A stretch of DNA of 32,749 nt from Bacteroidales bacterium (GCA_028704385.1 JAQVLA010000024.1:1-32749), one strand, 5' to 3'; counted from the stretch's first letter, positions 17,032-24,913 are shown. The notes: generated by a model from the letters alone, not told the origin. Translations and numbers: made by a program.

Positions 17032-17826
17032 ATGTTTAACTTAAAACTTAATGCTATGGTAAAAATCACCTCGGATTTTCAATTCAACGAATTAAAATCC
17101 AAAAAGATTGATGTATTAACATCTTCTGAAACAAGTTCATTTTTAAAGAATAATCCGTTTGTTATAGAGCCGGATTATTTATCCATTGATGAATCCATCA
17201 GATTATTTGGTATCGGTAAAAAGCCCGAACCCTTTCAAAGTGAAGAACTTCCTGAATCATTCAAAAACAGGACATTCATTAAGAATCTGTCTTCTTTAAC
17301 CTATAAACTGGAAGAATTGCCTGGTCATATTATTAAGTATGACGCGGAAAAGAACGATTACGTAATTGTTTCTATACGAAGATTTGTGGAAGAGAATAAG
17401 TCACCTGAAGCTACGATAATTGATGATGGCATTTTGTATAGTGCAAAAATCAATTCGGGGGCCGGCTTTAATGGCTCCTTCTTAATTGGAGGGTTAAAGG
17501 TTGATAGTAAGAGTATTATGGAGCTAATCATTCAGGATGTGATCATGTCGATTATTCCGGATTATTTGATTTTGAAGGAAGTAATTGAAAAAGTTGCCGA
17601 GAATATTCCTGCATCCGAACGAAAGAATTATTTTTTTATAAAAGGAACCACATTGACGATTATCAATAACAGGAAATACAAGGAACAGAAGTTTGAAGCC
17701 AAAGTCAACAATACCTACGTTACGGCAGGAGGGAAAGTATTTGCCAGTAATGAGAAATTTTCGCGGGAACGACTGGTTTCTTTGGATTTAGTATCATTGG
17801 ACGACATTTTGAAAGTTAAAGCCTAA
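17032..17826 (+). CDS. Unrecognised 264-residue protein
   Basis: I do not recognise this protein. It starts at 17032 (MFNLKLNAMVK) or at 17056 (MVKITSDF), which gives 256 residues. It has no signal peptide and no clear membrane helix. The first 90 residues are polar and helix/loop-like; residues about 120-215 contain amphipathic strands and a glycine-rich stretch (SGAGFNGSFLIGGLKVD) followed by a helix (SIMELIIQDVIMSIIPDYLI); the C-terminal part has a strand-rich segment (FFIKGTTLTIINNRKYKEQKFEAKVNN is covered by alternating residues) and ends LVSLDLVSLDDILKVKA. It stands alone between gaps of 269 and 403 bases, in the region bounded by repeats A and B. Confidence 0.65.
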   Translation: MFNLKLNAMVKITSDFQFNELKSKKIDVLTSSETSSFLKNNPFVIEPDYLSIDESIRLFGIGKKPEPFQSEELPESFKNRTFIKNLSSLTYKLEELPGHIIKYDAEKNDYVIVSIRRFVEENKSPEATIIDDGILYSAKINSGAGFNGSFLIGGLKVDSKSIMELIIQDVIMSIIPDYLILKEVIEKVAENIPASERKNYFFIKGTTLTIINNRKYKEQKFEAKVNNTYVTAGGKVFASNEKFSRERLVSLDLVSLDDILKVKA

Positions 17827-18229
17827 AGACCAGGCTGAATCATAGTAGTCCAAAAGAATGCATTATCAACAAATCGAAAACATGCTTGCGGGGCATCGAG
17901 AAAATGCCGGCTGGAAAATTTGTTTAACTGGATTATGAGCCCAGTCCGAAAAGTCGAAGAATTGCTGAATTTATCTTTTTAACCCCTATCTCTAAAGGGG
18001 AAAGATAGAAATCAGCAGTTTTAGGTTCTCTCCCTTGGGGTTTTAAAGGCAAATTGACTTGTCTGACCGAATTCTATATATCAATATTCCTGCTTGAAAA
18101 GCCTTTTGGAGGCAAGTAGATTTTTAATAACTTGGCAGCCCAATAGTGAGAAATCTGAAAGCTGGATCCAGCTTTAGGATTGAATTGTATTAGCAGACTT
18201 ATTGCTGTTTAGTTGCAAAAAACCTAAAT
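17827..18229. other. Intergenic region containing repeat B
   Basis: No gene was found in these 403 bases. Positions 17981-18060 hold hairpin-forming C/G-run sequences: CCCCT paired with AGGGG at 17983-18000, CTATCT paired with AGATAG, and the 52-base repeat B. The remainder is AT-rich and without recognisable signals; no TAnnTTTG match sits at a useful distance from the gene at 18230. Confidence 0.5.
18009..18060 (+). repeat. Intergenic repeat, copy B
   Basis: Second copy of the element at 15951-16003, in the same orientation about 2 kb away, sharing the GGCAAATTGACTT end exactly. It is preceded by another C/G-run hairpin that copy A lacks. Repeats of the form CCCCT..AGGGG are, as far as I know, frequent in intergenic DNA of Bacteroidota. 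Confidence 0.6.
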
Positions 18230-18913
18230 ATGAGAAAACTAAGTTTAATAATCATTCTATTTGTTTTGGTCCTTGATATCCATGCTCAGTCTGATTCGTG
18301 CAAAGTGCTTCTTGAAAAAATTTCAGGAAGTTATAAAGGGAAATGCCAGAACGGGCTGGCTAACGGAAAAGGGGAATCAACCGGAGAAGAAACGTATATC
18401 GGAGCGTTCAAAAACGGCTTACCCGATGGAAAAGGGAAATACTTTTACAAAAATGGCGATTTTTTTCAAGGGTATTGGAAGAAAGGCCAGCGACATGGCA
18501 AAGGCAAGTTCAAATATACCTCGGATGGAGAGAAAAACACATTGTTTGGTTATTGGAAAAACGATGAATATGTCGGAGATACTGACCCCGATATCACTTA
18601 CAAAGTTACCTCCGTCTCAGGCATTATGGATTACAAAGTTGTAAAGAATGATGCTGCTAACGCACATGATAATGCGATAAATTTATCTATCAAAAGTGCT
18701 TTTACAGAATTTACACCCACGGATCTGAGGATTGAAAAGTCATCCGGTCATATTATTCAATCCGGGAAACGCTATAGTATCGTTAATTATTTCTGTCCCT
18801 TGCAATGTGAAATCAGTTATACAATTTTAACGGGGGTAACCAGAAAACAATGCCGTTTCATAATCGAAATATATGAGGAAGGCAAATATACGATTACTTT
18901 GAATAATGATTAA
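18230..18913 (+). CDS. Exported MORN-repeat protein
   Basis: A 227-residue exported protein: the signal peptide (LSLIIILFVLVLDI) is cut after HAQ. Residues about 32-110 contain consecutive MORN-type repeats with the YxGxxxNGxxxGxG pattern: YKGKCQNGLANGKG, YIGAFKNGLPDGKG, FQGYWKKGQRHGKG, then LFGYWKNDEYVGD. MORN repeats form elongated beta-hairpin sheets used as spacers or binding surfaces. The C-terminal part (about 115-227) is a separate unrecognised domain, probably beta-rich, with two cysteines in FCPLQCEISY. Function is unknown; an envelope or surface role follows from the signal peptide. It is a single gene. Confidence 0.82.
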   Translation: MRKLSLIIILFVLVLDIHAQSDSCKVLLEKISGSYKGKCQNGLANGKGESTGEETYIGAFKNGLPDGKGKYFYKNGDFFQGYWKKGQRHGKGKFKYTSDGEKNTLFGYWKNDEYVGDTDPDITYKVTSVSGIMDYKVVKNDAANAHDNAINLSIKSAFTEFTPTDLRIEKSSGHIIQSGKRYSIVNYFCPLQCEISYTILTGVTRKQCRFIIEIYEEGKYTITLNND

Positions 18914-19314
18914 ATTGTGATACATACCGGAGCTAAGAAACGGAATTTTTGACTGTAATGAAGCACTTGGCAGGATTCCACAGAAAAGGAGTTCATCTGG
19001 TTTTGGCTAAATATTTTTTACGATAGCGCCGTTTTGGGGTGTAGAAAAAAAACGGTTTTAACTCTCCCAAAATCAGGTACGATATGAACATATTATTTCC
19101 TAATTTAGCAGGGATTGAAAGTGAGAAAATTGCCAACAACTGACTCAAAAATCTGAAGGATGATATATAATCTTTGGCTGAAATCCATATTAACAAATTG
19201 ATTATTTTTGTTGCCACAGACGGACATAATCCTTTGATCAGCGAAGGCAGCAGACATGAATTTCCGGCAGTTGAGGAAGAACTATTTTAATGGTGTTACT
19301 AAAATACATTTGAA
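18914..19314. other. Intergenic region before the Pmp3-like gene
   Basis: I find no convincing gene in these 401 bases. A 7-pair stem (CCGTTTT at 19029-19035 with AAAACGG at 19049-19055) followed by four T may be a weak terminator of the MORN gene. A short plus-strand reading frame ending TAA at about 19290 (with ATDGHNPLISEG near its centre) has no start codon and could be a gene remnant, but I recognise no family. Confidence 0.4.
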
Positions 19315-19464
19315 ATGTCGATCTGGAGAGTATTGTTGTGTATCATTTTTCCACCATTGGCAGTCATTGACAAGGGCTGTGGCAGTGTGGTGATTGTGAT
19401 ATTACTTACACTGGCTGGTTGGGTGCCAGGCGTGATAGGGGCATTGATCATCAATAAAAAATAG
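19315..19464 (+). CDS. Pmp3/YqaE (UPF0057) family small membrane protein
   Basis: A 49-residue membrane protein in two hydrophobic helices joined by a short turn: MSIWRVLLCIIFPPLAV, then IDKGCGSVVIVILLTLAG, then WVPGVIGALIINKK. The features FPPLAV, KGCGS, LLTLxGWxPGVIxAL are the family signature of Pmp3/YqaE proteins, found in bacteria, fungi and plants and linked in yeast and plants to membrane potential and salt or cold stress. Length is typical (about 50-55). An exact TACATTTG stands two bases before the ATG, too close to be its promoter. The gene is convergent with tRNA-His, 58 bases away. Confidence 0.88.
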   Translation: MSIWRVLLCIIFPPLAVIDKGCGSVVIVILLTLAGWVPGVIGALIINKK

Positions 19465-19490
19465 GTTTTATTAATGATCCCGATCATAAT

Positions 19491-19523
19491 AAAAAAAGTG
19501 ATAACCTTTTGATTATCACTTTT
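19491..19523 (-). terminator. Terminator downstream of tRNA-His
   Basis: An 11-pair stem (19494-19504 with 19513-19523; AAAAGTGATAA with TTATCACTTTT) and an 8-base loop. On the minus strand it is followed by a run of T (the A-run at 19491-19497), so it should end the tRNA-His transcript. On the plus strand the T-run is short, so it may act only weakly for the Pmp3-like gene. Confidence 0.75.
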
Positions 19524-19525
19524 GG

Positions 19526-19600
19526 GGTGGAAGACGGGATTCGAACCCGCGACCCTCAGAACCACAATCTGATGCTCTAACCAGCTGAGCTACGACCACC
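19526..19600 (-). tRNA. tRNA-His (GTG)
   Basis: On the minus strand the cloverleaf reads: extra G-1 at 19600 facing C73 at 19526 (the histidine identity pair), D arm AGCTCAGCTGGTTAGAGC, anticodon arm TCAGA-TTGTGGT-TCTGA with anticodon GTG, and T arm GCGGG-TTCGAAT-CCCGT. CCA is encoded after C73 (19525-19523). The acceptor stem is imperfect: 5' GTGGTCG faces 3' CTTCCAC, leaving T5:T68 and C6:T67 unpaired; CGACCAC would have been expected. The gene still has all landmarks and a promoter identical in core to that of tRNA-Leu, so it is likely expressed. Confidence 0.92.
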
Positions 19601-19612
19601 ATTTTGAGGCTG

Positions 19613-19639
19613 CAAATATACAACCATTTTCAAAAACAA
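19613..19639 (-). promoter_or_regulatory. Predicted promoter for tRNA-His
   Basis: On the minus strand TATATTTG (19620 to 19613) is an exact -7 match, with TTG 16 bases upstream. The core GTATATTTGCAGCC followed by CAAAA one base later is the same as at the tRNA-Leu gene (22567 onward). The tRNA begins 12 bases after the element. Confidence 0.6.
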
Positions 19640-19772
19640 AACAGACGAAAAGAAAAATTCCACTATTTCCATGATAGTGCTATTAACTTGTTTTTGATAA
19701 CAGTGTGGAACTCGTCCGGGCAGGTTAGTCCAAACAGGAATTCTCTTACATTTGTGCTTCAAAGCCGAATGA

Positions 19773-20918
19773 ATGTTTACACGAAAAAGGGTGTCTGCCA
19801 TTGAATCACCTGCCAGGATCACCTGGAAAAGATTTAAGAAACACAAGGCTGGTTATTTTGCTTTGTGGCTGATCCTTTTTATGGCAGCAATCGCTTTGTT
19901 TGCTTATTGGTTGATTCCGGACAAGAGCACTCATGCCAACAGACAAATTCTGGAGATCACCACACAAAAGCCCGGTTTTGAAGCGGATTTTCTGCTTTTA
20001 TTCAAAGAAATGCCTGCCAAAAAGAAATCTTTGTTTGCGACTTTACTATCAGGCCGGCCGGATACCGCTTTTTACGTTCCCTTTGATTCTCTATGGATAC
20101 AACAGGATAGCGTTTACCTTAAACTCTTTGATCCCGAAGGAATTGATCAACTGATCGTTGGATATCCATTAAGTCAGTTTAAGCTAAGTGCTCAAGATGG
20201 GGATGAAGTCGTTGAATCATTACATCAGCATTATGTTGTAAAAATGAGGTTTTTGCTGGGTACTGATCAGTTTGGACGCGACATGCTTAGCCGGCTTGTA
20301 CTTGGGGCACGCATAAGCTTGTCAGTTGGTTTTATTGCTGTGCTGATCAGCCTTGTTGTTGGAATTACGCTGGGAAGTTTGGGGGGATTTTTTGGTGGCA
20401 AAACAGATGATTTTGTGATGTGGCTGGTCAATGTGGTGTGGTCTTTACCAACTTTGCTGATGGTCATAGCCATAACCTTTGCACTCGGTAAGGGTTTCTG
20501 GCAGGTGTTTGTAGCCGTTGGCCTCACTATGTGGGTTGAGGTGACACGTGTAGTGCGGGGACAGATTTTGAGTGTGCGCGAGTTGTATTATGTTGATGCA
20601 GCAAGGGCTTTGGGATTTAATAACTTACGGATTATCATGCGACATATTTTGCCTAACGTGATCAGCCCTGTGATTGTGATATCGGCAGCAAACTTTGCGT
20701 CTGCCATCCTGATTGAGGCCGGACTTAGTTTTTTGGGTTTGGGCGTGCAGCCTCCCACACCTTCGTGGGGTAGTATGATTAAAGAAAATTATGCTTTTAT
20801 CATTCTGGATGCAGCTTATTTGGCCGTTTTGCCGGGAATTGCCATTATGCTTTTGGTGCTGGCCTTTATGCTGGTTGGCAATGCTTTACGCGAAGCACTT
20901 GATGTGAAAAAGCTTTAA
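19773..20918 (+). CDS. ABC transporter permease, OppC/DppC type
   Basis: One of the two membrane subunits of a peptide/nickel-type ABC importer. The 381-residue protein has a first membrane helix (about 25-48), the LGTDQFGRDMLSRLVLGAR segment (about 150-168) typical of OppC/DppC, five further helices, and the EAA loop that contacts the ATPase (ALGFNNLRIIMRHILPNVISPV, about 272-293), ending AGLSFLGLGVQPPTPSWG and VGNALREALD. Between helix 1 and the LGTDQ motif there is an insertion of about 100 residues, probably periplasmic, that most OppC proteins lack. The partner permease, ATPases and binding protein are not adjacent. It directly abuts the stop of the convergent DUF5723 gene. Confidence 0.9.
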   Translation: MFTRKRVSAIESPARITWKRFKKHKAGYFALWLILFMAAIALFAYWLIPDKSTHANRQILEITTQKPGFEADFLLLFKEMPAKKKSLFATLLSGRPDTAFYVPFDSLWIQQDSVYLKLFDPEGIDQLIVGYPLSQFKLSAQDGDEVVESLHQHYVVKMRFLLGTDQFGRDMLSRLVLGARISLSVGFIAVLISLVVGITLGSLGGFFGGKTDDFVMWLVNVVWSLPTLLMVIAITFALGKGFWQVFVAVGLTMWVEVTRVVRGQILSVRELYYVDAARALGFNNLRIIMRHILPNVISPVIVISAANFASAILIEAGLSFLGLGVQPPTPSWGSMIKENYAFIILDAAYLAVLPGIAIMLLVLAFMLVGNALREALDVKKL

Positions 20919-22436
20919 CTAGAATATTCCCAGAAACTTATTTTTACGCGGCCTGTAACCATCGTCATTAAAGCAAGCACCTGTATCCCGATTACCCAGA
21001 CAAACGCCTTTTCTGAAATTGAATTTGATGCTGGCATAAATATCCAGCCCGTTGAGGTCGGAAACGCCAAACAGGGTGCCAAGTCGTTCGGTGCCAATAG
21101 TGAAGAATCCCAGTCTTACAGCGGCACCAATTCTTGGGATGCGATATTCATACAGGCTCAGGGGCAACATAAAGTCGAACCAATCGGTTTCGTAGCGAGG
21201 TGTTACTGCTATCTGGGCAGGCCGGCGTACGCTGTATTTCGAGATTTTTAAGGGGTGTATCATCATGGCGTTGAAGTACCAGTTTTTGTTGTAGTGGTAG
21301 TCAACTTGAATGCTGAGTGCTGTGGGCAGTCCGATACTGAACTTATCTCCGGCATAGGAGGCTCCTGCACTACCCATGAGCTGAAAACTCAGTGTGTCCA
21401 TCAGATCGTTTAGGTTGTTATATTCGAGTTCATCCATATTTTCCCAAACGGTGTTCACACCACGGAAATGGTGGAGCTGGGCACTGTTTTTAAAACTTAC
21501 AACACCAATATCAAGTATCGAAATCCCAAAGCGCCAGAAATAGTCTTTATAACTTTGTTCGCAGATACGCTGGTTATTAAATTTTTGGTAGCCTTCTTTT
21601 TTTAAGGTGTAGGTGATGCCTAAATCAAAACCAAGGCCTCTTCCTTTGAAAGTTGGGCCGCCATCCGGAAAGTCGTTGGTGGTGTAATCAACAGGCAGGG
21701 CAAAACCAAAGTCGGCATTGAGGTCGAAAATGTTGATCGTTTTCCTGTCCAATACCATATAATCCAGGTTGTTGATGCTGGCAAAAGCTGCGCCGTATCC
21801 CAGGAGGTACTTGGCCGTAATACCGGCTGCCCAGTGTACGTTGGAATACTTTGAAAAGGCATAGGCATAGCTCAGTCCTATCTCGCCCCAGGCCATTGAA
21901 GCCACATCAAAATCATGATCTTCAAATCGGATGTTTTGCAAGGGAATATAGCCCAGCGATTGCACTCCAAGTACAGGTATTTCATAAGGTATTCGGTCGA
22001 AACTGTTGTAGGTCCTCACAGCTGTATGAAAGGCAAATGCATGATCGCCTGTTTGTAAAAAAGCTGCCAGCCCATAATTATTCGAAATGGCACTTCCGGA
22101 TTTGTTTCTTGTGTTGTCGTAATACAGAAAATTACCATCTGTTTGAGGGTAGATTGGCAGTTGTTCTTTGTTTTTGATCAGGGGATAAAAATTGAAATCA
22201 CGGTGTGGGATATAAGCAAAATTATTTTGTCCGAAAGCTCCCACACTAATCAGATGGATGTCGAGGTATAGCTTGCTTTGAAGCATATTGGCAGGATTGA
22301 TACGAGTCATAGCCGAGCCCGCGAAATTACCCTGTGTAATTCCCGGCGATTCCTGAGCAATTAACTTAATGGATAAAAAAAGTAAAATGACTAATGTGAG
22401 CTTCAACTTTGAGGAAGCCTGGAAATATTGTAACAT
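20919..22436 (-). CDS. DUF5723 family outer-membrane protein
   Basis: A 505-residue exported protein starting at 22436 (MLQYFQASSK), with a signal peptide (LTLVILLFLSIKLI, cut after AQ). The N-terminal mature segment SAMTRINPANMLQSKLYLDIHLISVGAFGQNNFAYI is the DUF5723 signature, resembling PorP/SprF-type barrels. The rest is built of long aromatic-rich strands (HWAAGITAKYLLGYGAAFAS, GRGLGFDLGITYTL, WYFNAMMIHPLKIS, DIYASIKFNF), as expected for a large outer-membrane barrel. An earlier in-frame ATG at 22469 is unlikely because an exact -7 element (22474 to 22467) covers it. Function is unknown. It ends exactly where the permease gene ends, with no terminator between. Confidence 0.82.
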   Translation of the reverse strand: MLQYFQASSKLKLTLVILLFLSIKLIAQESPGITQGNFAGSAMTRINPANMLQSKLYLDIHLISVGAFGQNNFAYIPHRDFNFYPLIKNKEQLPIYPQTDGNFLYYDNTRNKSGSAISNNYGLAAFLQTGDHAFAFHTAVRTYNSFDRIPYEIPVLGVQSLGYIPLQNIRFEDHDFDVASMAWGEIGLSYAYAFSKYSNVHWAAGITAKYLLGYGAAFASINNLDYMVLDRKTINIFDLNADFGFALPVDYTTNDFPDGGPTFKGRGLGFDLGITYTLKKEGYQKFNNQRICEQSYKDYFWRFGISILDIGVVSFKNSAQLHHFRGVNTVWENMDELEYNNLNDLMDTLSFQLMGSAGASYAGDKFSIGLPTALSIQVDYHYNKNWYFNAMMIHPLKISKYSVRRPAQIAVTPRYETDWFDFMLPLSLYEYRIPRIGAAVRLGFFTIGTERLGTLFGVSDLNGLDIYASIKFNFRKGVCLGNRDTGACFNDDGYRPRKNKFLGIF

Positions 22437-22466
22437 CAGGTAATCCTTATTTGCAATCCTAAAACG

Positions 22467-22474
22467 CAAAATTA
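22467..22474 (-). promoter_or_regulatory. Predicted -7 element for the DUF5723 gene
   Basis: TAATTTTG followed by C on the minus strand is an exact TAnnTTTG match 30 bases before the ATG at 22436, and it decides the start by excluding the ATG at 22469. No clear -33 TTG was seen. Confidence 0.45.
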
Positions 22475-22548
22475 CCTATTTTAGTTTACAGGCTATACAT
22501 TGGATGCTGTTAAGCAGAAAAAAAACGGGATTAGGGGTTATTCAGATG

Positions 22549-22575
22549 TTGTCTGAAAAAAGTATCGTATATTTG
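22549..22575 (+). promoter_or_regulatory. Predicted promoter for tRNA-Leu
   Basis: TTG at 22549-22551, 16 bases, then TATATTTG at 22568-22575. The core GTATATTTGCAGCC is identical to the tRNA-His promoter. Transcription would start near 22582, about 26 bases before the tRNA. Confidence 0.6.
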
Positions 22576-22607
22576 CAGCCGCAAAAAAGAAGCAAAAGGC
22601 TTACCAG

Positions 22608-22689
22608 GCGGATGTGGCGTAATTGGTAGCCGCGCCAGACTTAGGATCTGGTGCCGAAAGGCGTGGGGGTTCGAGTCCCTTCATCCGCA
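22608..22689 (+). tRNA. tRNA-Leu (TAG)
   Basis: Acceptor GCGGATG (22608-22614) pairs with CATCCGC (22682-22688) with discriminator A at 22689. The anticodon arm is CCAGA-CTTAGGA-TCTGG with anticodon TAG, the variable arm is long (TGCCGAAAGGCGT), as in leucine tRNAs, and the T arm has GGTTCGAGTCC. CCA is not encoded. The 82-base gene stands 171 bases upstream of tig on the same strand. Confidence 0.95.
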
Positions 22690-22860
22690 CATTGAAAAAT
22701 TGGTAGTGAAAACCTGGATTACCCGGACCAAATTTAAAAGCAAGCTGGAGTATTGTGTTACTTTGGGTGAGGGTTTTCGCGTTTGTTTATGTTAAACCGC
22801 GGGCTTACCAGTTATGTTGATTGGTCAAATTTTAAAAAGCCATAATTTAATCCAAACCTT

Positions 22861-24249
22861 ATGAATATTGCACAGGAAGCACTGTCCGACTTAACGGCAA
22901 AAATCCAGATCAGTATAGATAGAAATGATTATGAAAAAGAGGTGAACGATTCGTTGAAATCTTATCAGCGAAAAGCTTCCATGCCTGGTTTCAGGCCCGG
23001 CAAGGTGCCGTTTGGACTCGTGAAAAAGATGTATGGCAAGGCTGTTTTGGCAGATAAAGTGAATCAATTGGTTTCGGATAATCTCAACAATTATATCATC
23101 GAGCAAAAGCTGCCAGTATTGGGCTACCCCATGCCGATGAAAGGGCAGGAGTTTTTTGATGATAACGATCAGCGCGAGCAATTCGACTTTACATTTGAGC
23201 TGGCATTGATGCCAAAATATGAGTTGAATCTCAACGATAAAGTTGCCAATTATGTTCGTATCGAAACAACCGAAGAAATAATACAAAAAACCATAGATAA
23301 CATACGGAACAACAATCCGGTTATCACCCAGCCCGAAACTGTTGGTTCCAACGATCGTGTGAGCGTAGTGTTGACCCAGGCAGATGAGAAAGGCAATGAA
23401 ATTGAAGATGGTTTTCGTAAAGAGTTCACCTTCCATATGGATCAGATCAAATCGGCAGAATCACGCGAACAGCTGATTGGCAAGGAAGTAGGAGCCGAAT
23501 TTATCTTTAACTTCTCAAAAGCCCTCGAAAGCGATGAGGCAGCAGCAAAAATTCTGGAGCTTAAAGAAGATCAACAGCATATCACCTCCTCTGATTTCAA
23601 CATGATAATTGATGAGGTGATACATGAAGAAAAGGCCGAACTGGATGAAGACTTGTTTGAGAAGATTTTTCCGGGAGCAGAAATTAAAGACGAACAGGCT
23701 TTTCGTGAAAAGATAAAAGAGGAAATTGAAAAACAATACGAAAGCGAATCGGATCGTTATTTCTTTACCAAAGCTGTTGATCAGTTGATCGAAACCTTTG
23801 ATGCCCCACTTCCGGATGACTTCCTGAAACGCTGGCTGGTTTACAATTCCGAAGGCAAGCTTAATAAGGATATTGTAGAGGCTGAATATGAAACCAAATA
23901 CGCCAATAGTATAAAATGGCAAATCATTGAAGCTGAATTACTTAAGAGTAGTGAAGACTTGAAGGTGAATGAGAATGAAATTCGCGATCGCATGAAATCA
24001 TATCTTTTTGCCAATCTGGGAATGGGTAATCTGGACGAGGAGATGAGCAAAAGAATGGATGGCGTAGTGGATAGTTTACTTGAAAATAAAGATGAACACC
24101 AACGGATTCATAATGAACTATTCGAGCGCAAACTGGCTGCCTACCTCAAAGAGCAGATGACGTTGCAGGAAGAAACAATGTCATATACCGATTTTGTCGC
24201 CAAAGTTAACGAAGAGAATAACAACAAAAACGAAACTGCAGATGAATAA
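22861..24249 (+). CDS. tig: Trigger factor
   Basis: Trigger factor is the ribosome-bound chaperone that meets new chains at the exit tunnel. The 462-residue protein has the N-terminal ribosome-binding domain with the docking loop GFRPGKVP at 43-50, and the large helical C-terminal domain (about 255-440: DAPLPDDFLKRWLVYNSEGK and DLKVNENEIRDRMKSYLFANLG). The middle region (about 150-245), where E. coli has an FKBP prolyl isomerase domain, is charged and I cannot see FKBP motifs, so isomerase activity is doubtful; this is, to my knowledge, common in Bacteroidota. It overlaps clpP by eight bases and forms the classic tig-clpP-clpX operon. Length and start fit the family. Confidence 0.95.
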   Translation: MNIAQEALSDLTAKIQISIDRNDYEKEVNDSLKSYQRKASMPGFRPGKVPFGLVKKMYGKAVLADKVNQLVSDNLNNYIIEQKLPVLGYPMPMKGQEFFDDNDQREQFDFTFELALMPKYELNLNDKVANYVRIETTEEIIQKTIDNIRNNNPVITQPETVGSNDRVSVVLTQADEKGNEIEDGFRKEFTFHMDQIKSAESREQLIGKEVGAEFIFNFSKALESDEAAAKILELKEDQQHITSSDFNMIIDEVIHEEKAELDEDLFEKIFPGAEIKDEQAFREKIKEEIEKQYESESDRYFFTKAVDQLIETFDAPLPDDFLKRWLVYNSEGKLNKDIVEAEYETKYANSIKWQIIEAELLKSSEDLKVNENEIRDRMKSYLFANLGMGNLDEEMSKRMDGVVDSLLENKDEHQRIHNELFERKLAAYLKEQMTLQEETMSYTDFVAKVNEENNNKNETADE

Positions 24250-24913
24250 TGAATTTCAAAAATATGCAACTAAACATCTGGGAATCAATAGTCTCGGTTT
24301 AGAACAATATACTTCAAAGGTACAGAGTTACATTTCGCCCACCATTATCGAAGAGCGGCAATTAAACATCGCAACAATGGACGTTTTTTCGCGACTGATG
24401 ATGGATCGTATCATTTTTTTGGGCGTTCCGGTAGATGATTATGTGGCCAATATCATTCAGGCCCAATTGCTTTTTCTGGAATCGGTCGATTCAAAACGGG
24501 ATATCCAGATTTATCTGAATACACCTGGCGGATCAGTTTATGCCGGACTGGGCATTTATGATACTATGCAATACATCAATCCTGATGTGGCAACCATTTG
24601 CACCGGGATGGCAGCTTCGATGGGTGCTGTATTGCTTTGTGCCGGTGCGGCCGGAAAACGTACTGCCCTTAAACATTCGCGAGTGCTTATCCACCAGCCG
24701 ATGGGTGGTGCACAGGGTCAGGCTTCCGATATCGAAATTACGGCCCGTGAGATACAAAAACTCAAAAAGGAACTTTACGAAATCATCGCCAGGCATAGTG
24801 GCCAAAACTATAAAAAGATATGGAAGGATTCTGATCGCGACTACTGGATGACGGCAGAAGAAGCCAAAGAGTATGGCATGATCGATGAAGTTTTAATTAA
24901 AAACAAAGCGTAG
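24242..24913 (+). CDS. clpP: ATP-dependent Clp protease proteolytic subunit
   Basis: ClpP is the serine protease chamber that degrades proteins fed by ClpX. From the ATG at 24242 (MNNEFQKYATKHLGIN) it has 223 residues; an in-frame ATG at 24194 lies deep in the tig gene and gives no family sequence. The catalytic triad is complete: Ser126 in TGMAASMGA, His151 in RVLIHQPMGG and Asp200 in SDRDYWM, with the substrate-groove GGSVYAGLGIYDTMQYI in front. Residues 1-40 form a longer N-terminal part than in E. coli and may be processed. It overlaps tig by eight bases and is four bases upstream of clpX. Confidence 0.97.
   Translation: MNNEFQKYATKHLGINSLGLEQYTSKVQSYISPTIIEERQLNIATMDVFSRLMMDRIIFLGVPVDDYVANIIQAQLLFLESVDSKRDIQIYLNTPGGSVYAGLGIYDTMQYINPDVATICTGMAASMGAVLLCAGAAGKRTALKHSRVLIHQPMGGAQGQASDIEITAREIQKLKKELYEIIARHSGQNYKKIWKDSDRDYWMTAEEAKEYGMIDEVLIKNKA

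Noticed and set aside
18993-19217. A minus-strand open frame of 74 residues between the MORN and Pmp3-like genes
   Set aside because: No start context, no family and it overlaps a possible terminator hairpin; low-complexity hydrophobic sequence from AT-rich DNA.
19305-19312. TACATTTG, an exact -7 match in front of the Pmp3-like gene
   Set aside because: It ends two bases before the ATG, so transcription from it would begin inside the gene; treated as chance.
13219-19526. The whole accessory stretch as an integrated genomic island at tRNA-His
   Set aside because: No integrase, no copy of the tRNA 3' end at the other side and no transposase were found; only composition and the mismatched acceptor stem suggest it.
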